64,000 nt of DNA from Undibacterium sp. 5I1 (GTDB lineage Bacteria; Pseudomonadota; Gammaproteobacteria; Burkholderiales; Burkholderiaceae_D). Numbering within the stretch: the first letter of the stretch is position 1; each line of letters opens with the position of its first letter. Under the pieces are notes generated by a model. The model searched no databases, was not told where the DNA came from, and saw only the letters and a program-made list of their open reading frames with translations. The stretch is from assembly GCF_034314085.1 (NCBI RefSeq), contig NZ_JAVIWI010000001.1:1984001-2048000 (forward strand). The letters are read 5' to 3'. The position numbers and the translations under genes are program-made. Shown here piece after piece: positions 44,846-54,058 of the stretch.

Positions 44846-45423
44846 AATTATCCCAATATTTTCAAGATATCCAGTCTGTGTATGTGGCAGAACTGGAAGA
44901 TTTAACCAGCGATTCTGAAGGCAAAGATGTTCTGCGCCATCGTCTCAAAGAGAAGCGTGATCAGGTGCCGTTTTTGTTGCCGATGATGAAGAGCAATCCA
45001 GAAATGGTCGCAGTCGCTTTCCATAATGCATTTAAATATCTGAATCCCTTAAAAGTTGAGTCACTGATTTCTAAACCGATCAGTCAATTACCGCACTGGA
45101 AAGATCTGTCCAAAGACGTACGTTTAGAGCCCTGGGCGGAATCCCTCAGCAAAACCGTGCTCGGACATGCAGACGGTGACCAATTCATGGTGATTGCTGC
45201 CGCACTGGAATATCTGAATAAGAGCAAAGACTCTCGCGCAGTCAGCCCGTCTAACGCTTCTGACGAAGAGCAAGATGAAGATGCTGAACATCAAGACGGC
45301 GGCGTCCATGATGTCCATGGCGTACGCAATGATATGGATGACGGCGACAGCGAAGATGGCTACGATTTAGAAGAAGCTGGCGCAGACTTTTTGGCCGAAC
45401 AAGGTTTTGATCGCAAGGATTAA
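44842..45423 (+). CDS. Unrecognised acidic protein coupled to the J-domain gene
   Basis: 193 residues from GTG 44842, which overlaps the stop of the J-domain gene by four bases; AGGAG lies 8-12 bases upstream. The N-terminal 130 residues look helical (LSQYFQDIQSVYVAELEDL, VPFLLPMMKSNPEMVAVAFHNAFKYLN); the C-terminal 60 are strongly acidic (DEEQDEDAEHQDGG, MDDGDSEDGYDLEEAG). I do not recognise a family. The coupling suggests it is a client-binding or regulatory partner of the J protein. Confidence 0.75.
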   Translation: MKLSQYFQDIQSVYVAELEDLTSDSEGKDVLRHRLKEKRDQVPFLLPMMKSNPEMVAVAFHNAFKYLNPLKVESLISKPISQLPHWKDLSKDVRLEPWAESLSKTVLGHADGDQFMVIAAALEYLNKSKDSRAVSPSNASDEEQDEDAEHQDGGVHDVHGVRNDMDDGDSEDGYDLEEAGADFLAEQGFDRKD

Positions 45424-45428
45424 TCAAG

Positions 45429-46196
45429 ATGGATGATAAAAAAACGTACTACCCCGCGCTGATACAAGCGCAAAGCCTAATCAAAGTCGGCGACATCGTC
45501 GGTGCTGAATCTGCTTTGGCAACACTGGCAGAAACTGAGGGCGACAAAGCGCTGGTAGCTGCGCTGGATGATTTTCCTGCTAAAGATTTGCTGGCGATTA
45601 TCCGCGAATATGATGCGTCGAAAGAGTCGCTGGTCAACTTGCTGGTCACACCAGAACAGTTCGCACAAGCAGTAGTGCTGGAGCGTCGTTATGGCGATCA
45701 AACCCATGAGCAATTGCGCAGCATGGTCAACTCCGTCATCTTCCGCGAAGGTGGCGATCCGGCAGAGTTCTTGTATGAAATTGCTGAAGTCGACGGCGGC
45801 TACGACGCGCTAGTAGATTATCTGTACGACAGAGCAGAAATGGTCGAGCATTTTTACCGCTATGCCACCTTTGATTTATTCCACTACGGCGACGATTCTA
45901 AAGTTCAGGCACTCGATGATGACCTGATGCATATCAGCCGCGACGACGAGCCACGCGGCTCTTCATCTGACATGGCTAATCTGGTCGATCATGACTGGAT
46001 GGAAGTCACGTATTTATTACGTTATCAGTTACCAGAAATTTTCCGCGAAGTAATGATGAAATTACGTGCCCGCTACAAAGCCAGTCTGCAATTAGCCGCA
46101 GATGAATTGGCCGAGAGCGAGGAAGAAGATGAGCTCGATAAGCCGAACAATGATGACGGCGATGATAAAGATGATGGCGAAGAGTCCGCGCTGTAA
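45429..46196 (+). CDS. Unrecognised acidic protein, third gene of the J-domain cluster
   Basis: 255 residues, five bases after the previous gene. Helical throughout, beginning YYPALIQAQSLIKVGDIVGAE (a TPR-like helical start, not a clear TPR), central DYLYDRAEMVEHFYRYATFDLFHYG in two parts (DYLYDRAEMVEHFY, RYATFDLFHYG), and ending in a highly acidic tail (ESEEEDELDK, DDGDDKDDGEE). No family recognised. The acidic C-terminus is shared in style with the previous protein. Confidence 0.75.
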   Translation: MDDKKTYYPALIQAQSLIKVGDIVGAESALATLAETEGDKALVAALDDFPAKDLLAIIREYDASKESLVNLLVTPEQFAQAVVLERRYGDQTHEQLRSMVNSVIFREGGDPAEFLYEIAEVDGGYDALVDYLYDRAEMVEHFYRYATFDLFHYGDDSKVQALDDDLMHISRDDEPRGSSSDMANLVDHDWMEVTYLLRYQLPEIFREVMMKLRARYKASLQLAADELAESEEEDELDKPNNDDGDDKDDGEESAL

Positions 46197-46246
46197 AGCG
46201 ACTTAAACCTCGGGTCTGTTATCCATTAATCGGGAATGCGATTTAA

Positions 46247-46288
46247 GGGTTAACAGTTGAAACAGTTAAAAGTTAACAGTTAACAGAT
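46247..46288. repeat. Cluster of TTAACAGTT words
   Basis: GTTAACAGTTGAAACAGTT then AAAAGTTAACAGTTAACAG: the word GTTAACAGTT or a close variant occurs three to four times within 42 bases, about 45 bases before the next gene. It could be a multi-site operator or a slippage product. Confidence 0.5.
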
Positions 46289-46330
46289 CCTAGCTCTTAC
46301 CTATCTCAATTAAAGAATTTGACTCGCCCT

Positions 46331-47542
46331 ATGTCCGACAACAGCTTTCAGCTTGCCACGCTAGATAACCGTCCTTACTTTGAAAGTGCCTTACGCTTTG
46401 GCGTAAAAAACGGCCTCATCACCGCCGCTAAAATTAGCGCCATTGAGGCTGAGGCACCGAAAGGCATGGTACAGATGGCAGAGGTCTTTGGCAGCAAATA
46501 TCTGCGTCCAGAAATCGATATGGCGCAAAAACGTATCGTCAATCTGGTCAGTTTATATCTGAAGCAAAGCACACAAGGTGACCTGACTTTAGCCGCCAAG
46601 ATGATTAGCGATAATACGTTTCTAACGCTATCACGCGGTGGCTCCGGTTTGCTTAAAGCGCTATTCGTCATGCCCGAATATGCGTTGTTAGGTCGTGAAG
46701 AAAAAGGACGGGTAGAAGATTTTTTAGAAGTCTGGTCACGTAAAGACAATGACGTCGATTATCTCAATATCTTGGAACAGCGCAAAACCAATGCGACAGA
46801 AATCGCTGCGGCATTCTGGTTTGGAGAACAACTAGGGTTGTCGCGCGCTACCCTGCAAGAACAAGATGCGGATGCAGCGTCCGTGGTACGTACCGCCATG
46901 CTGTTACGTATGCTCGGCAAAACCGAAGAAAGCTTAGTCAACCAAGTTGAGTTCGCCAAACTGATCGATGCTGTGCGTAAAAAAGGTAAAATCAGCAAAC
47001 GCACTAAAGACATATTTGAACCCATTCCTACCGAATACCAGGCCATTGCGGATCGTATTCAGCAAGAAATCAGCAACCACGATTTACCTCAAATTCTGAA
47101 CGCTAGTCTGGCGCTTGATGTCGTCGTATTCGAGCTAAAAGATCGCTATTTCATCCGCGACTATGAGCTAGAAGACACCTCAGAATACGATGCGCTGGTA
47201 TCTAAAGAATGGACCAAACTGACCAAAGGCAAAACAGATGTGTACGCCCTGCTCACGGTATTTTTCTGTCTGTCTGCAGGCGCTGCACCTAAGACTGTAC
47301 TGACCGAAGCTAATGCAAAAACACTGGTCAAAAAAATCCGCAAGGATGGTTTTCATCCAGAGCTGGCAATCGAGTTCATCAAAACCGCCGCCCCCCATGA
47401 AAAGCAAGACAGTCTGCTAGAAGAATGGAATGATTTTGTGCAAGAAGCCGATGCGTATTTGCTGGACGATTGGGATAGTAGTTTTAGTGGAGCTTTACGG
47501 TTTTTAGATACGCATTGCGATATCGAGAAATCGAAGAAGTGA
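46331..47542 (+). CDS. Unrecognised helical protein, fourth gene of the J-domain cluster
   Basis: 403 residues from ATG 46331; a TTG at 46319 is also in frame and neither has a good ribosome site. Predominantly helical and charged, with no membrane segment or signal peptide (e.g. FGVKNGLITAAKISAIEAEA, MAQKRIVNLVSLYLKQ, AAAFWFGEQLGLSRATLQEQ). No catalytic motif or known family seen. It follows the third gene by 134 bases that hold the TTAACAGTT repeats, so it may have its own promoter while belonging to the same module. Confidence 0.7.
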   Translation: MSDNSFQLATLDNRPYFESALRFGVKNGLITAAKISAIEAEAPKGMVQMAEVFGSKYLRPEIDMAQKRIVNLVSLYLKQSTQGDLTLAAKMISDNTFLTLSRGGSGLLKALFVMPEYALLGREEKGRVEDFLEVWSRKDNDVDYLNILEQRKTNATEIAAAFWFGEQLGLSRATLQEQDADAASVVRTAMLLRMLGKTEESLVNQVEFAKLIDAVRKKGKISKRTKDIFEPIPTEYQAIADRIQQEISNHDLPQILNASLALDVVVFELKDRYFIRDYELEDTSEYDALVSKEWTKLTKGKTDVYALLTVFFCLSAGAAPKTVLTEANAKTLVKKIRKDGFHPELAIEFIKTAAPHEKQDSLLEEWNDFVQEADAYLLDDWDSSFSGALRFLDTHCDIEKSKK

Positions 47543-47637
47543 GTGAGCTAAATCTATTTAGGTATGGACTGTCGAGTTGAATACATTTTCAATATAAAAT
47601 GGGTTTCGATATTGAATAAAGCAAGGAATCGAACGTG

Positions 47638-47889
47638 ATGAAACGAAAATCCACTGATGACAAAATTGGTTTTATATTAGTTTTTTTATTCTTATTAGTT
47701 ATCGGCTGGACTGTCGGAATTTCAAGTATTTTTTATCTTATTTACTTATTAATTTATGGGGCAATCGTCCTGTTCCTTTGGAATCTAGAATCACGTTTGG
47801 GGCGAACAATTGCAATCGTATTAATGCCAGCAATATTGTTCGCATCTCGACGGAAAAATCTAAATAGTTTATTGAACCTTAATCTCTAA
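47638..47889 (+). CDS. Small membrane protein
   Basis: 83 residues from ATG 47638 (GTG 47635 is equally possible; AAGGA is at 47623-47627). Two hydrophobic segments cover about residues 10-55 (IGFILVFLFLLVIGWTVGIS and the next helix), with a basic C-terminus. No family recognised. Confidence 0.55.
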   Translation: MKRKSTDDKIGFILVFLFLLVIGWTVGISSIFYLIYLLIYGAIVLFLWNLESRLGRTIAIVLMPAILFASRRKNLNSLLNLNL

Positions 47890-47938
47890 AAAATTTTCTA
47901 AGCATTAAAAATTCATCACCGGTTTATTCAGGATATCC

Positions 47939-48304
47939 ATGAATCCTCAACTTAACGCCATCATGATTTACGCAAGACAACCTCAAAAAACTGCTGATTT
48001 CTATCAACAGTTTTTTGGTTTTAGTTCAAAACCTGAGTCAGAGGGATTGGTAGAATTAGTTAGTGCAGACGGATCAACAATAATCTTCATACATCAGGTT
48101 GCAAAAAGTTTGAAATTGGGGCAAGCTGGTGTGAAACTCGTTTTTTCTGTAACAGATGTTGAGACCTTCAAAGCGCAAAGCTTAGAACGCGGACTTGCCT
48201 TTAGCAGCACGCATCAAGCCAATGGCTATCAGTTCGCTAATGCAAAAGATCCAGACAATAACTCGGTATCGATATCGAGTCGGGCATATCGTTCTATTGC
48301 ATAG
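47939..48304 (+). CDS. VOC superfamily (glyoxalase-like) protein
   Basis: 121 residues with the vicinal-oxygen-chelate pattern: MIYARQPQKTADFYQQFFGF at the first module and GYQFANAKDPDNNSVSISS at the second. The expected metal-binding glutamates are not evident (LVELVSADGS may hold one), so catalysis is uncertain. A second VOC gene follows after 73 bases. Confidence 0.8.
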   Translation: MNPQLNAIMIYARQPQKTADFYQQFFGFSSKPESEGLVELVSADGSTIIFIHQVAKSLKLGQAGVKLVFSVTDVETFKAQSLERGLAFSSTHQANGYQFANAKDPDNNSVSISSRAYRSIA

Positions 48305-48377
48305 ATATGCTGTGTGATTTTGACGACGTTCAACATCTGACTTCTGCATGCACATCCCAAAAAACGAGTTCTTGCCA

Positions 48378-48761
48378 ATGCTAAACCGCATTCATCACGC
48401 TGCAATCATTTGTTCTGACTACGAAGTCTCTAAGCGCTTCTATAGTGAGTATCTGGGGCTGAAGATTATTGCCGAACATTTTCGTGTTGAACGTAACTCG
48501 TACAAACTGGATTTACAATTGCCTGATGGCTCCCAGATTGAGTTGTTCTCGTTCCCTAGTGTACCGCCTCGTCCGTCGTATCCTGAAGCACAGGGGCTGC
48601 GCCATCTGGCATTTGAAGTAAGAGATATTGATCACTGCAAGCGCCACCTGAAATCACTAGGCATCGCAGTCGAAGCAATTCGTACTGATGAATATACGGG
48701 CAAGCGTTTTGTTTTCTTTGCTGATCCAGATGGATTGCCTTTGGAGTTATATGAGGTCTAA
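48378..48761 (+). CDS. YaeR-like VOC family protein
   Basis: 127 residues from ATG 48378. It begins MLNRIHHAAIICSDYEVSKR and ends FFADPDGLPLELYEV, the classic glyoxalase I-type frame seen in E. coli YaeR, with metal-site candidates His (IHHAAI), Glu (IELFSF), His (LRHLAFEV) and Glu (LELYEV). Substrate unknown. It is a neighbour of another VOC gene, not a paralogue of it by eye. Confidence 0.85.
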   Translation: MLNRIHHAAIICSDYEVSKRFYSEYLGLKIIAEHFRVERNSYKLDLQLPDGSQIELFSFPSVPPRPSYPEAQGLRHLAFEVRDIDHCKRHLKSLGIAVEAIRTDEYTGKRFVFFADPDGLPLELYEV

Positions 48762-48877
48762 ATTCTTCACTCAGCTTACCAAGAGTCTGACTTTTCTAAT
48801 GGCTTGTGGCTATAAACGCCAAGAGTGCCGATAATTATCTCAGTGCATCTTAGAAGATAAATCTAAGGATCATCAAC

Positions 48878-49672
48878 ATGAATAAATTTGGAAATCTCGT
48901 TGCGTCAACATTCATGTTTATCTTTGGACTCGCCAGTCTCTGGGTGGCAATCAAAGCATTACTCAAGGGATCAATTAGCATGGCGAGTGGAAGCAAGGAT
49001 GTCTTGTTTTCGACTAATCCTATCGGATTTTTATTCGTCGTCGCATTTTGGATTACCTTCGGTTTATTTCTGATCTGGGTATCAAGCCGTAAAGAGGTCG
49101 ATCCTTTTCAGCCAGATGACAGCAGCGATGCAAACGGTAAGCGAGCGGACTATCTACCCGAGCCTCTGCTGCTATATAAGTCACACGCTTGGGCGATCGG
49201 CATTATTGTTCTGATGACGCTATTCATGTTACCCCTAGGATATTTCTCTCTGGCGTTGTCCCAAAGCTTGGGTGCAGGCTTTGGCTTGCTCTTGATGTTG
49301 CCTTGGTTAGCCTGGTATTTATCAACGATCTGGCGCTGCATAAGAGACATTCGATGGCAAGGTCCGGCCTTAAAAATAGACCATGTGGGAATCAAAATCT
49401 ATACAGAGAACGGGCACCTAATTCCGTGGCACGATCTTGTTGGCATCCGTTTAACCGCCTCTAGCAGCAATACTTATTTGGTCGTTCAATATAGGAATCT
49501 GGACACAGCCCGTCATCGTATCGCGCCATATAGCTTGTTCAGGTCGATCATGAGTCGCATTTTTTATCGTGGCTTTGAGGCTGGGATAAAATTAACGTCC
49601 CTCAAATTCAAACGCGCTAAAGTCATGCTGACAGCGCAAGCGTTTCTTCAATATTCGAAGCGGAGTTTTTAA
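48878..49672 (+). CDS. Membrane protein of unknown function
   Basis: 264 residues with four membrane helices (about 8-30, 48-68, 100-125 and 130-150) and a soluble C-terminal part (165-264) that reads like a PH-like beta domain (ALKIDHVGIKIYTENGHLIPW, then DLVGIRLTASSSNTYLVVQY). Similar architectures occur in STM3941/bPH-type proteins, but I do not claim membership. AAGGATCATCAAC precedes the ATG. Confidence 0.65.
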   Translation: MNKFGNLVASTFMFIFGLASLWVAIKALLKGSISMASGSKDVLFSTNPIGFLFVVAFWITFGLFLIWVSSRKEVDPFQPDDSSDANGKRADYLPEPLLLYKSHAWAIGIIVLMTLFMLPLGYFSLALSQSLGAGFGLLLMLPWLAWYLSTIWRCIRDIRWQGPALKIDHVGIKIYTENGHLIPWHDLVGIRLTASSSNTYLVVQYRNLDTARHRIAPYSLFRSIMSRIFYRGFEAGIKLTSLKFKRAKVMLTAQAFLQYSKRSF

Positions 49673-49675
49673 TCG

Positions 49676-49700
49676 GGAACTTCTAAAAACTCTTTAATTA
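49676..49700. repeat. Partial copy of the TTCTAAAAA motif
   Basis: GGGAACTTCTAAAAACTCTT TAATT matches the inverse of the right end of the 35801-35911 element (GGAAACTTCTAAAAACC, then CCTTAATC). It sits right after a gene stop codon. Confidence 0.4.
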
Positions 49701-49712
49701 TGATTAGTCTAA

Positions 49713-49759
49713 TTATTCTGGGTTCTTGAGCCATTTTCGTCTTGGAAGCCGCAGAATAA
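49713..49759. repeat. Hairpin with conserved core, family 3 copy 2
   Basis: TTATTCTG / CAGAATAA arms around a loop that contains GCCATTTTCGTC, CTTGGAA and GCCGCA, the same core as at 32658-32701, though the stem sequence is different. It lies between converging genes. The GGAACTTCTAAAAAC motif at 49676-49690 sits just upstream. Confidence 0.5.
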
Positions 49760-49882
49760 CTGGAATATTAAAATTGAAAAAGTCAACAATGGCGCTATAC
49801 AGGATTGTGGATTGCTTACACTCTCGCTCAGGATTAAGTGGAGTTTTATTCTGCTCAAAACAGGGCAGTTGGGCGTTGGCAG

Positions 49883-50284
49883 CTAGGCAAGTGTGTTGAC
49901 GTTGCCGCCGATAGCGGGATTCGCAATGCTTAAGCTTGGCGGAGTGATGGTGCGATTCTCTGCTCCTAGAGCGATGGTCAAATCCTTGGTGATGCTATTA
50001 TTTTCTTTAGAACGACTGGTTGTAGGGAGAGGCGTTTGCTGACTTGCATTGACGCTGTTTACCTGATCAATACGCGCCCTAACCTGACTAATTTTGCTAG
50101 ACAGCGATTGAATTTGCACTTTGCCTTCTATCGTTTTGGACGACGCGCAATTTACACAATCAGATAGCTGTTGCTGATACCTGGCAAGCTGCGCCTGAAG
50201 ACTGGCAAGCGCCGAAGCGGCATTGCCAGGATTAGCTGCACTGTTCCCGCCAATGATTGCAGAGGATGTTATCGCCTGTACCAT
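49883..50284 (-). CDS. FlxA-like protein
   Basis: 133 residues, no signal peptide. The central ASLQAQLARYQQQLSDCVNC and KVQIQSLSSKISQVRARID blocks form a short coiled coil with a CVNCASSKT pair of cysteines, as in FlxA-like proteins of betaproteobacteria. The C-terminus is Ser/Asn/Pro-rich. FlxA is expressed with flagellar genes in E. coli, but its role is unknown. Single minus-strand gene upstream of nothing related. Confidence 0.65.
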   Translation of the reverse strand: MVQAITSSAIIGGNSAANPGNAASALASLQAQLARYQQQLSDCVNCASSKTIEGKVQIQSLSSKISQVRARIDQVNSVNASQQTPLPTTSRSKENNSITKDLTIALGAENRTITPPSLSIANPAIGGNVNTLA

Positions 50285-50406
50285 GCTTCACTTTCGTCCT
50301 TGCTAATATCAATTGCACCTCGTATTTAGCTAAGTCGAACGAATAGCGGAAACCTTACATGAAATACAGATTTTGACGGTCCAATAAAAATGGAAATTTC
50401 CAACTA

Positions 50407-52521
50407 CTACTTATTCGCTAACGACAACACATTATCACTACCGCCCGCGCCGAATACTTGCGCTTTCAGATGAGCTAATTGATCACGTACCTGGGCCGCT
50501 TTTTCAAACTCCAGATTTTTGGCGTGATCGAGCATGAGTTTTTCCAAGCGCTTTATTTCTCTGCTAATTTGCTTCTCACTCATGACTTCATAGCGCGCAT
50601 GCTCTTGTGCAGCTTCTAGCTCTTGCTTGGCTTCTTGTTGGCTGTAGACGCCATCAATTAAATCTTTAATCTGTTTTTTAATGCCGATAGGCGTGATGTT
50701 ATTCGCCAAATTAAACGCAACTTGTTTAGTGCGCCGACGTTCAGTCTCATCAATGGCGCGACGCATAGAGTCGGTAATTTTATCGCCGTATAAAATTGCC
50801 ATCCCGTTTAAGTTACGTGCAGCACGGCCTATGGTTTGAATCAGGCTACGCTCCGACCGCAGGAAGCCTTCTTTATCAGCATCCAAGATCGCCACCAAAG
50901 ACACTTCTGGGATATCCAGACCTTCTCGTAAAAGGTTAATGCCGACCAACACATCGAAGGTACCCAAACGTAGATCACGGATAATTTCTACCCGCTCTAC
51001 CGTATCAATATCGCTGTGTAAATAACGTACTTTGATGCCGTTGTCCGCCAAAAAATCGGTCAATTGCTCGGACATTCGCTTCGTCAATGTCGTGACCAAG
51101 ACACGCTCATTTTTCTGTACACGAATCGTAATCTCGTTCATCAGATCATCGACTTGCGTTAATGCCGGACGCACTTCAATTAGCGGATCGACCAAGCCTG
51201 TCGGTCGTACTACTTGTTCAACAACTTGATCGGCATGCTGTTTTTCATATTCTGCCGGGGTAGCTGACACAAAAATCGTCTGCCGCATTTTGCTCTCAAA
51301 TTCTACAAACTTGAGCGGACGATTATCTAGCGCGGACGGCAGCCGGAAACCATAATCAACCAGATTTGTTTTTCGTGCTCTGTCGCCGTTATACATGCCG
51401 TTTAACTGTCCGGTCAGTACATGTGACTCATCTAAAAACATGAGCGCGTCTGCGGGCAAATAATCCACCAGTGTCGGCGGTGGATCACCGGCTTTAGCGC
51501 CACTTAAATGGCGTGAATAGTTTTCAATGCCTTTAGTAAAACCGATCTCGGACATCATCTCTAAATCAAAACGTGTACGTTGTTCTATCCGCTGCTCTTC
51601 AATCAGCTTATTCTCTTTGCGGAAAAATTCTAAGCGTTCACGCAGCTCGATTTTGATTGTTTCTACTGCGCGTAATACGGTTTCGCGCGGGGTCACGTAA
51701 TGCGAACTTGGATAGACAGTAAAGCGTGGAATTTTTTGTTTTACGCGGCCGGTCAGCGGATCAAATAATTGGAGATTTTCGATCTCATCATCAAACATTT
51801 CTACCCGTACTGCTAGTTCAGCATGTTCTGCCGGGAAGATATCAATCGTATCGCCACGCACCCGGAATGTGCCGCGGCCGAAATCAATTTCGTTCCTGGT
51901 GTATTGCATCTGAATCAGGCGTGCGATCAAATCCCGCTGGCTGACTTTGTCCTTTGTGCGTAAGGTCAAAATCATCTTGTGGTATTCGCTAGGATTACCG
52001 ATACCGTAAATCGCAGAGACGGTCGCGACAATAATCACATCACGCCGCTCCATCAGTGACTTGGTGCAAGACAAGCGCATTTGCTCAATATGCTCGTTGA
52101 TCGCAGAATCTTTTTCGATAAATAAATCACGCTGTGGGACATACGCTTCTGGCTGATAATAATCGTAGTAGCTGACGAAATATTCCACGGCATTACGCGG
52201 AAAAAATTCGCGGAACTCGCTGTACAACTGCGCTGCCAAAGTTTTATTAGGTGCAAAAACAATCGCAGGCCGGCCGCTTTGCGCGATTACGTTTGCCATC
52301 GTATAAGTTTTGCCAGAACCGGTTACCCCAAGCAAAGTCTGGAAAAACAAACCGTCGTTAATCCCCTCCAGCAACTTGGCAATCGCAGCCGGTTGATCGC
52401 CCGCCGGAGGAAAAGGCTGAAATAGCTCAAACTGAGAATCCGGAAAAGTGACGAACTTGCCTTCCGGCGGATTATTAGTATTGCTATTATTTTCAGCAGA
52501 AATTATCGATGCTACAGGCAT
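50407..52521 (-). CDS. uvrB: Excinuclease ABC subunit B
   Basis: 704 residues from ATG 52521 (AAGG upstream); a longer frame to 52584 has no family support. Walker A is [14 protein letters not shown], the DNA-gripping hairpin is [15 protein letters not shown], helicase motifs [28 protein letters not shown] and QTIGRAARN follow, and the C-terminal UVR domain binds UvrC ([21 protein letters not shown] in two parts, [12 protein letters not shown] and EFEKAAQVR). It verifies DNA damage in nucleotide excision repair. No good LexA box is seen upstream. Confidence 0.97.
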   Translation of the reverse strand: MPVASIISAENNSNTNNPPEGKFVTFPDSQFELFQPFPPAGDQPAAIAKLLEGINDGLFFQTLLGVTGSGKTYTMANVIAQSGRPAIVFAPNKTLAAQLYSEFREFFPRNAVEYFVSYYDYYQPEAYVPQRDLFIEKDSAINEHIEQMRLSCTKSLMERRDVIIVATVSAIYGIGNPSEYHKMILTLRTKDKVSQRDLIARLIQMQYTRNEIDFGRGTFRVRGDTIDIFPAEHAELAVRVEMFDDEIENLQLFDPLTGRVKQKIPRFTVYPSSHYVTPRETVLRAVETIKIELRERLEFFRKENKLIEEQRIEQRTRFDLEMMSEIGFTKGIENYSRHLSGAKAGDPPPTLVDYLPADALMFLDESHVLTGQLNGMYNGDRARKTNLVDYGFRLPSALDNRPLKFVEFESKMRQTIFVSATPAEYEKQHADQVVEQVVRPTGLVDPLIEVRPALTQVDDLMNEITIRVQKNERVLVTTLTKRMSEQLTDFLADNGIKVRYLHSDIDTVERVEIIRDLRLGTFDVLVGINLLREGLDIPEVSLVAILDADKEGFLRSERSLIQTIGRAARNLNGMAILYGDKITDSMRRAIDETERRRTKQVAFNLANNITPIGIKKQIKDLIDGVYSQQEAKQELEAAQEHARYEVMSEKQISREIKRLEKLMLDHAKNLEFEKAAQVRDQLAHLKAQVFGAGGSDNVLSLANK

Positions 52522-52604
52522 GACGCACTTACCTTTGTTAGAATGGGGTGATTGAAATTTCAAGCATGTCCAGATTGTCACCAATTGGCATTATTCCAAC
52601 CTCT

Positions 52605-52622
52605 CTGTCAGAAATTTGACAG
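52605..52622. promoter_or_regulatory. Palindrome in the uvrB / aminotransferase intergenic region
   Basis: CTGTCAGAAATTTGACAG, a perfect six-base inverted repeat with a six-base centre, 22 bases before the aminotransferase start. The spacing between CTGT and ACAG is ten, so it is not a standard LexA box (eight). It could be an operator for either gene. Confidence 0.4.
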
Positions 52623-52643
52623 CTAATTTTTCATATTATCACG

Positions 52644-53858
52644 ATGAACGCACCTGCCTCCGCCTCCCTGTTCTCTGCCATAGAAATGGCACCACGCGAT
52701 CCTATCCTCGGCATCACAGAGGGCTTTAACGCGGATAAAAATCCCGCTAAAGTCAATCTTGGTGTCGGCGTTTATTACGATGATAATGGCAAAGTGCCAT
52801 TGTTGGAATGCGTCAAAAAAGCCGAAGCTATTTTGATGGAAAAATTCGCGCCACGCACTTACTTGCCGATTGAAGGCTTAGCTGCTTATGATAAAGCAGT
52901 ACAAGAATTAGTGTTCGGTGCAGACAGTGCCGTTGTTGTAGAAAAGCGTGTCATCACGGCGCAAGCAATTGGTGGCACTGGTGCATTGAAATTGGGTGCC
53001 GACTTTTTAAAACGCTTCGCGCCGGATTCGCAAGTATGGATCAGCGATCCAAGCTGGGAAAACCATCGCGCTTTATTTGAATCTGCTGGCTTTGTGGTCA
53101 ATTCCTACCCCTACTACGACGCAGTGACTAAAGGCGTGAACTTTGCAGGCATGCTAGAGGCACTGAAGGCCATGCCAGCAGGCGCGATCGTGTTGCTGCA
53201 CGCGTGCTGCCACAATCCGACTGGCGCCGATCTGAGCGATGCACAATGGACGGAAGTCATCGCAGTCGTCACCGAACGCAAGCTGGTACCCTTCCTGGAT
53301 ATGGCTTACCAAGGTTTTGGCGATGGCATAGAAGCCGATGGCAAAGTAGTACGCCGCTTTGCGGAAACTGGATGCGCTCTGTTCGTCTCCAATTCATTCT
53401 CTAAATCCTTCTCCTTGTACGGCGAGCGCGTTGGCGCACTGAGTATTGCCGCCTCCAGTGCAGAAGAAGCTGCGCGCATCATGTCTCAATTAAAGCGTGT
53501 AATCCGTACTAACTATTCCAATCCACCAACTCATGGCGGCCAAGTAGTTGCGACCGTATTGTCAACACCAGAACTGCGCCAATTGTGGGAAGAAGAACTG
53601 GCAGGCATGCGGGTACGCATCCGCGAAATGCGCTCTGCCTTTGTTGCAGAGTTAAAAGCAAAAGCTCCAGCGTATAACTTTGACTTTGTGACCCAGCAAC
53701 GCGGCATGTTTTCTTACTCTGGCTTAACGAAAGAGCAAGTAGAAAAGCTGCGTGATAACAATTCTATCTACGCTGTCGATACCGGTCGTATTTGTGTTGC
53801 AGCTTTAAACAAGCGCAATATCGATGTCGTCATTGACGCAATTGCTCAGGTTTTATAG
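52644..53858 (+). CDS. Aromatic/aspartate aminotransferase
   Basis: 404 residues of the class I aspartate/tyrosine aminotransferase family (AspC/TyrB). VNLGVGVYYDDNGKVPLLE opens the fold, GTGALKLGADFLKR is the cofactor loop, LHACCHNPTGADLS carries the Asn/Pro motif and the PLP lysine is in SNSFSKSFSLYGERVG. The C-terminal FSYSGL and GRICVAALN with substrate-binding Arg are present. Whether it prefers aspartate or aromatic amino acids cannot be decided here. Divergent from uvrB, a common arrangement in betaproteobacteria. Confidence 0.92.
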   Translation: MNAPASASLFSAIEMAPRDPILGITEGFNADKNPAKVNLGVGVYYDDNGKVPLLECVKKAEAILMEKFAPRTYLPIEGLAAYDKAVQELVFGADSAVVVEKRVITAQAIGGTGALKLGADFLKRFAPDSQVWISDPSWENHRALFESAGFVVNSYPYYDAVTKGVNFAGMLEALKAMPAGAIVLLHACCHNPTGADLSDAQWTEVIAVVTERKLVPFLDMAYQGFGDGIEADGKVVRRFAETGCALFVSNSFSKSFSLYGERVGALSIAASSAEEAARIMSQLKRVIRTNYSNPPTHGGQVVATVLSTPELRQLWEEELAGMRVRIREMRSAFVAELKAKAPAYNFDFVTQQRGMFSYSGLTKEQVEKLRDNNSIYAVDTGRICVAALNKRNIDVVIDAIAQVL

Positions 53859-53879
53859 ACGTTTCAGGGTAGAAAAATT

Positions 53880-53908
53880 TTGACAGAACAGGCAAAGACG
53901 CATATAAT
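53880..53908 (+). promoter_or_regulatory. Consensus sigma-70 promoter of the tRNA-Asn genes
   Basis: TTGACA, 17 bases, TATAAT: both hexamers and the spacing are perfect. Transcription would start a few bases before the first tRNA gene, in TTTGTCTCTG. Confidence 0.85.
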
Positions 53909-53920
53909 CTTTGTCTCTGT

Positions 53921-53996
53921 TCCCTGATAGCTCAGTTGGTAGAGCGACGGACTGTTAATCCGCAGGTCCCTGGTTCGAGTCCAGGTCGGGGAGCCA
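53921..53996 (+). tRNA. tRNA-Asn (GTT), first copy
   Basis: 76 bases with encoded CCA. Acceptor TCCCTGA pairs with TCGGGGA, D arm GCTCAGTTGGTAGAGC, anticodon loop CTGTTAA with GTT at 53954-53956, T arm GGTTCGAGTCC. Identical to the second copy. Confidence 0.97.
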
Positions 53997-54058
53997 CAGA
54001 ATTCCTAGCATGTTGCAAGTGCAGTAAAAAGTTTAACGAAGATCATCATTTCTTCTAT

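Noticed and set aside
52522..52584. Longer start for uvrB at 52584
   Set aside because: The added residues do not match UvrB and the AAGG site fits ATG 52521.
52605..52622. LexA (SOS) box for uvrB
   Set aside because: CTGT and ACAG are ten bases apart; the standard box has eight.
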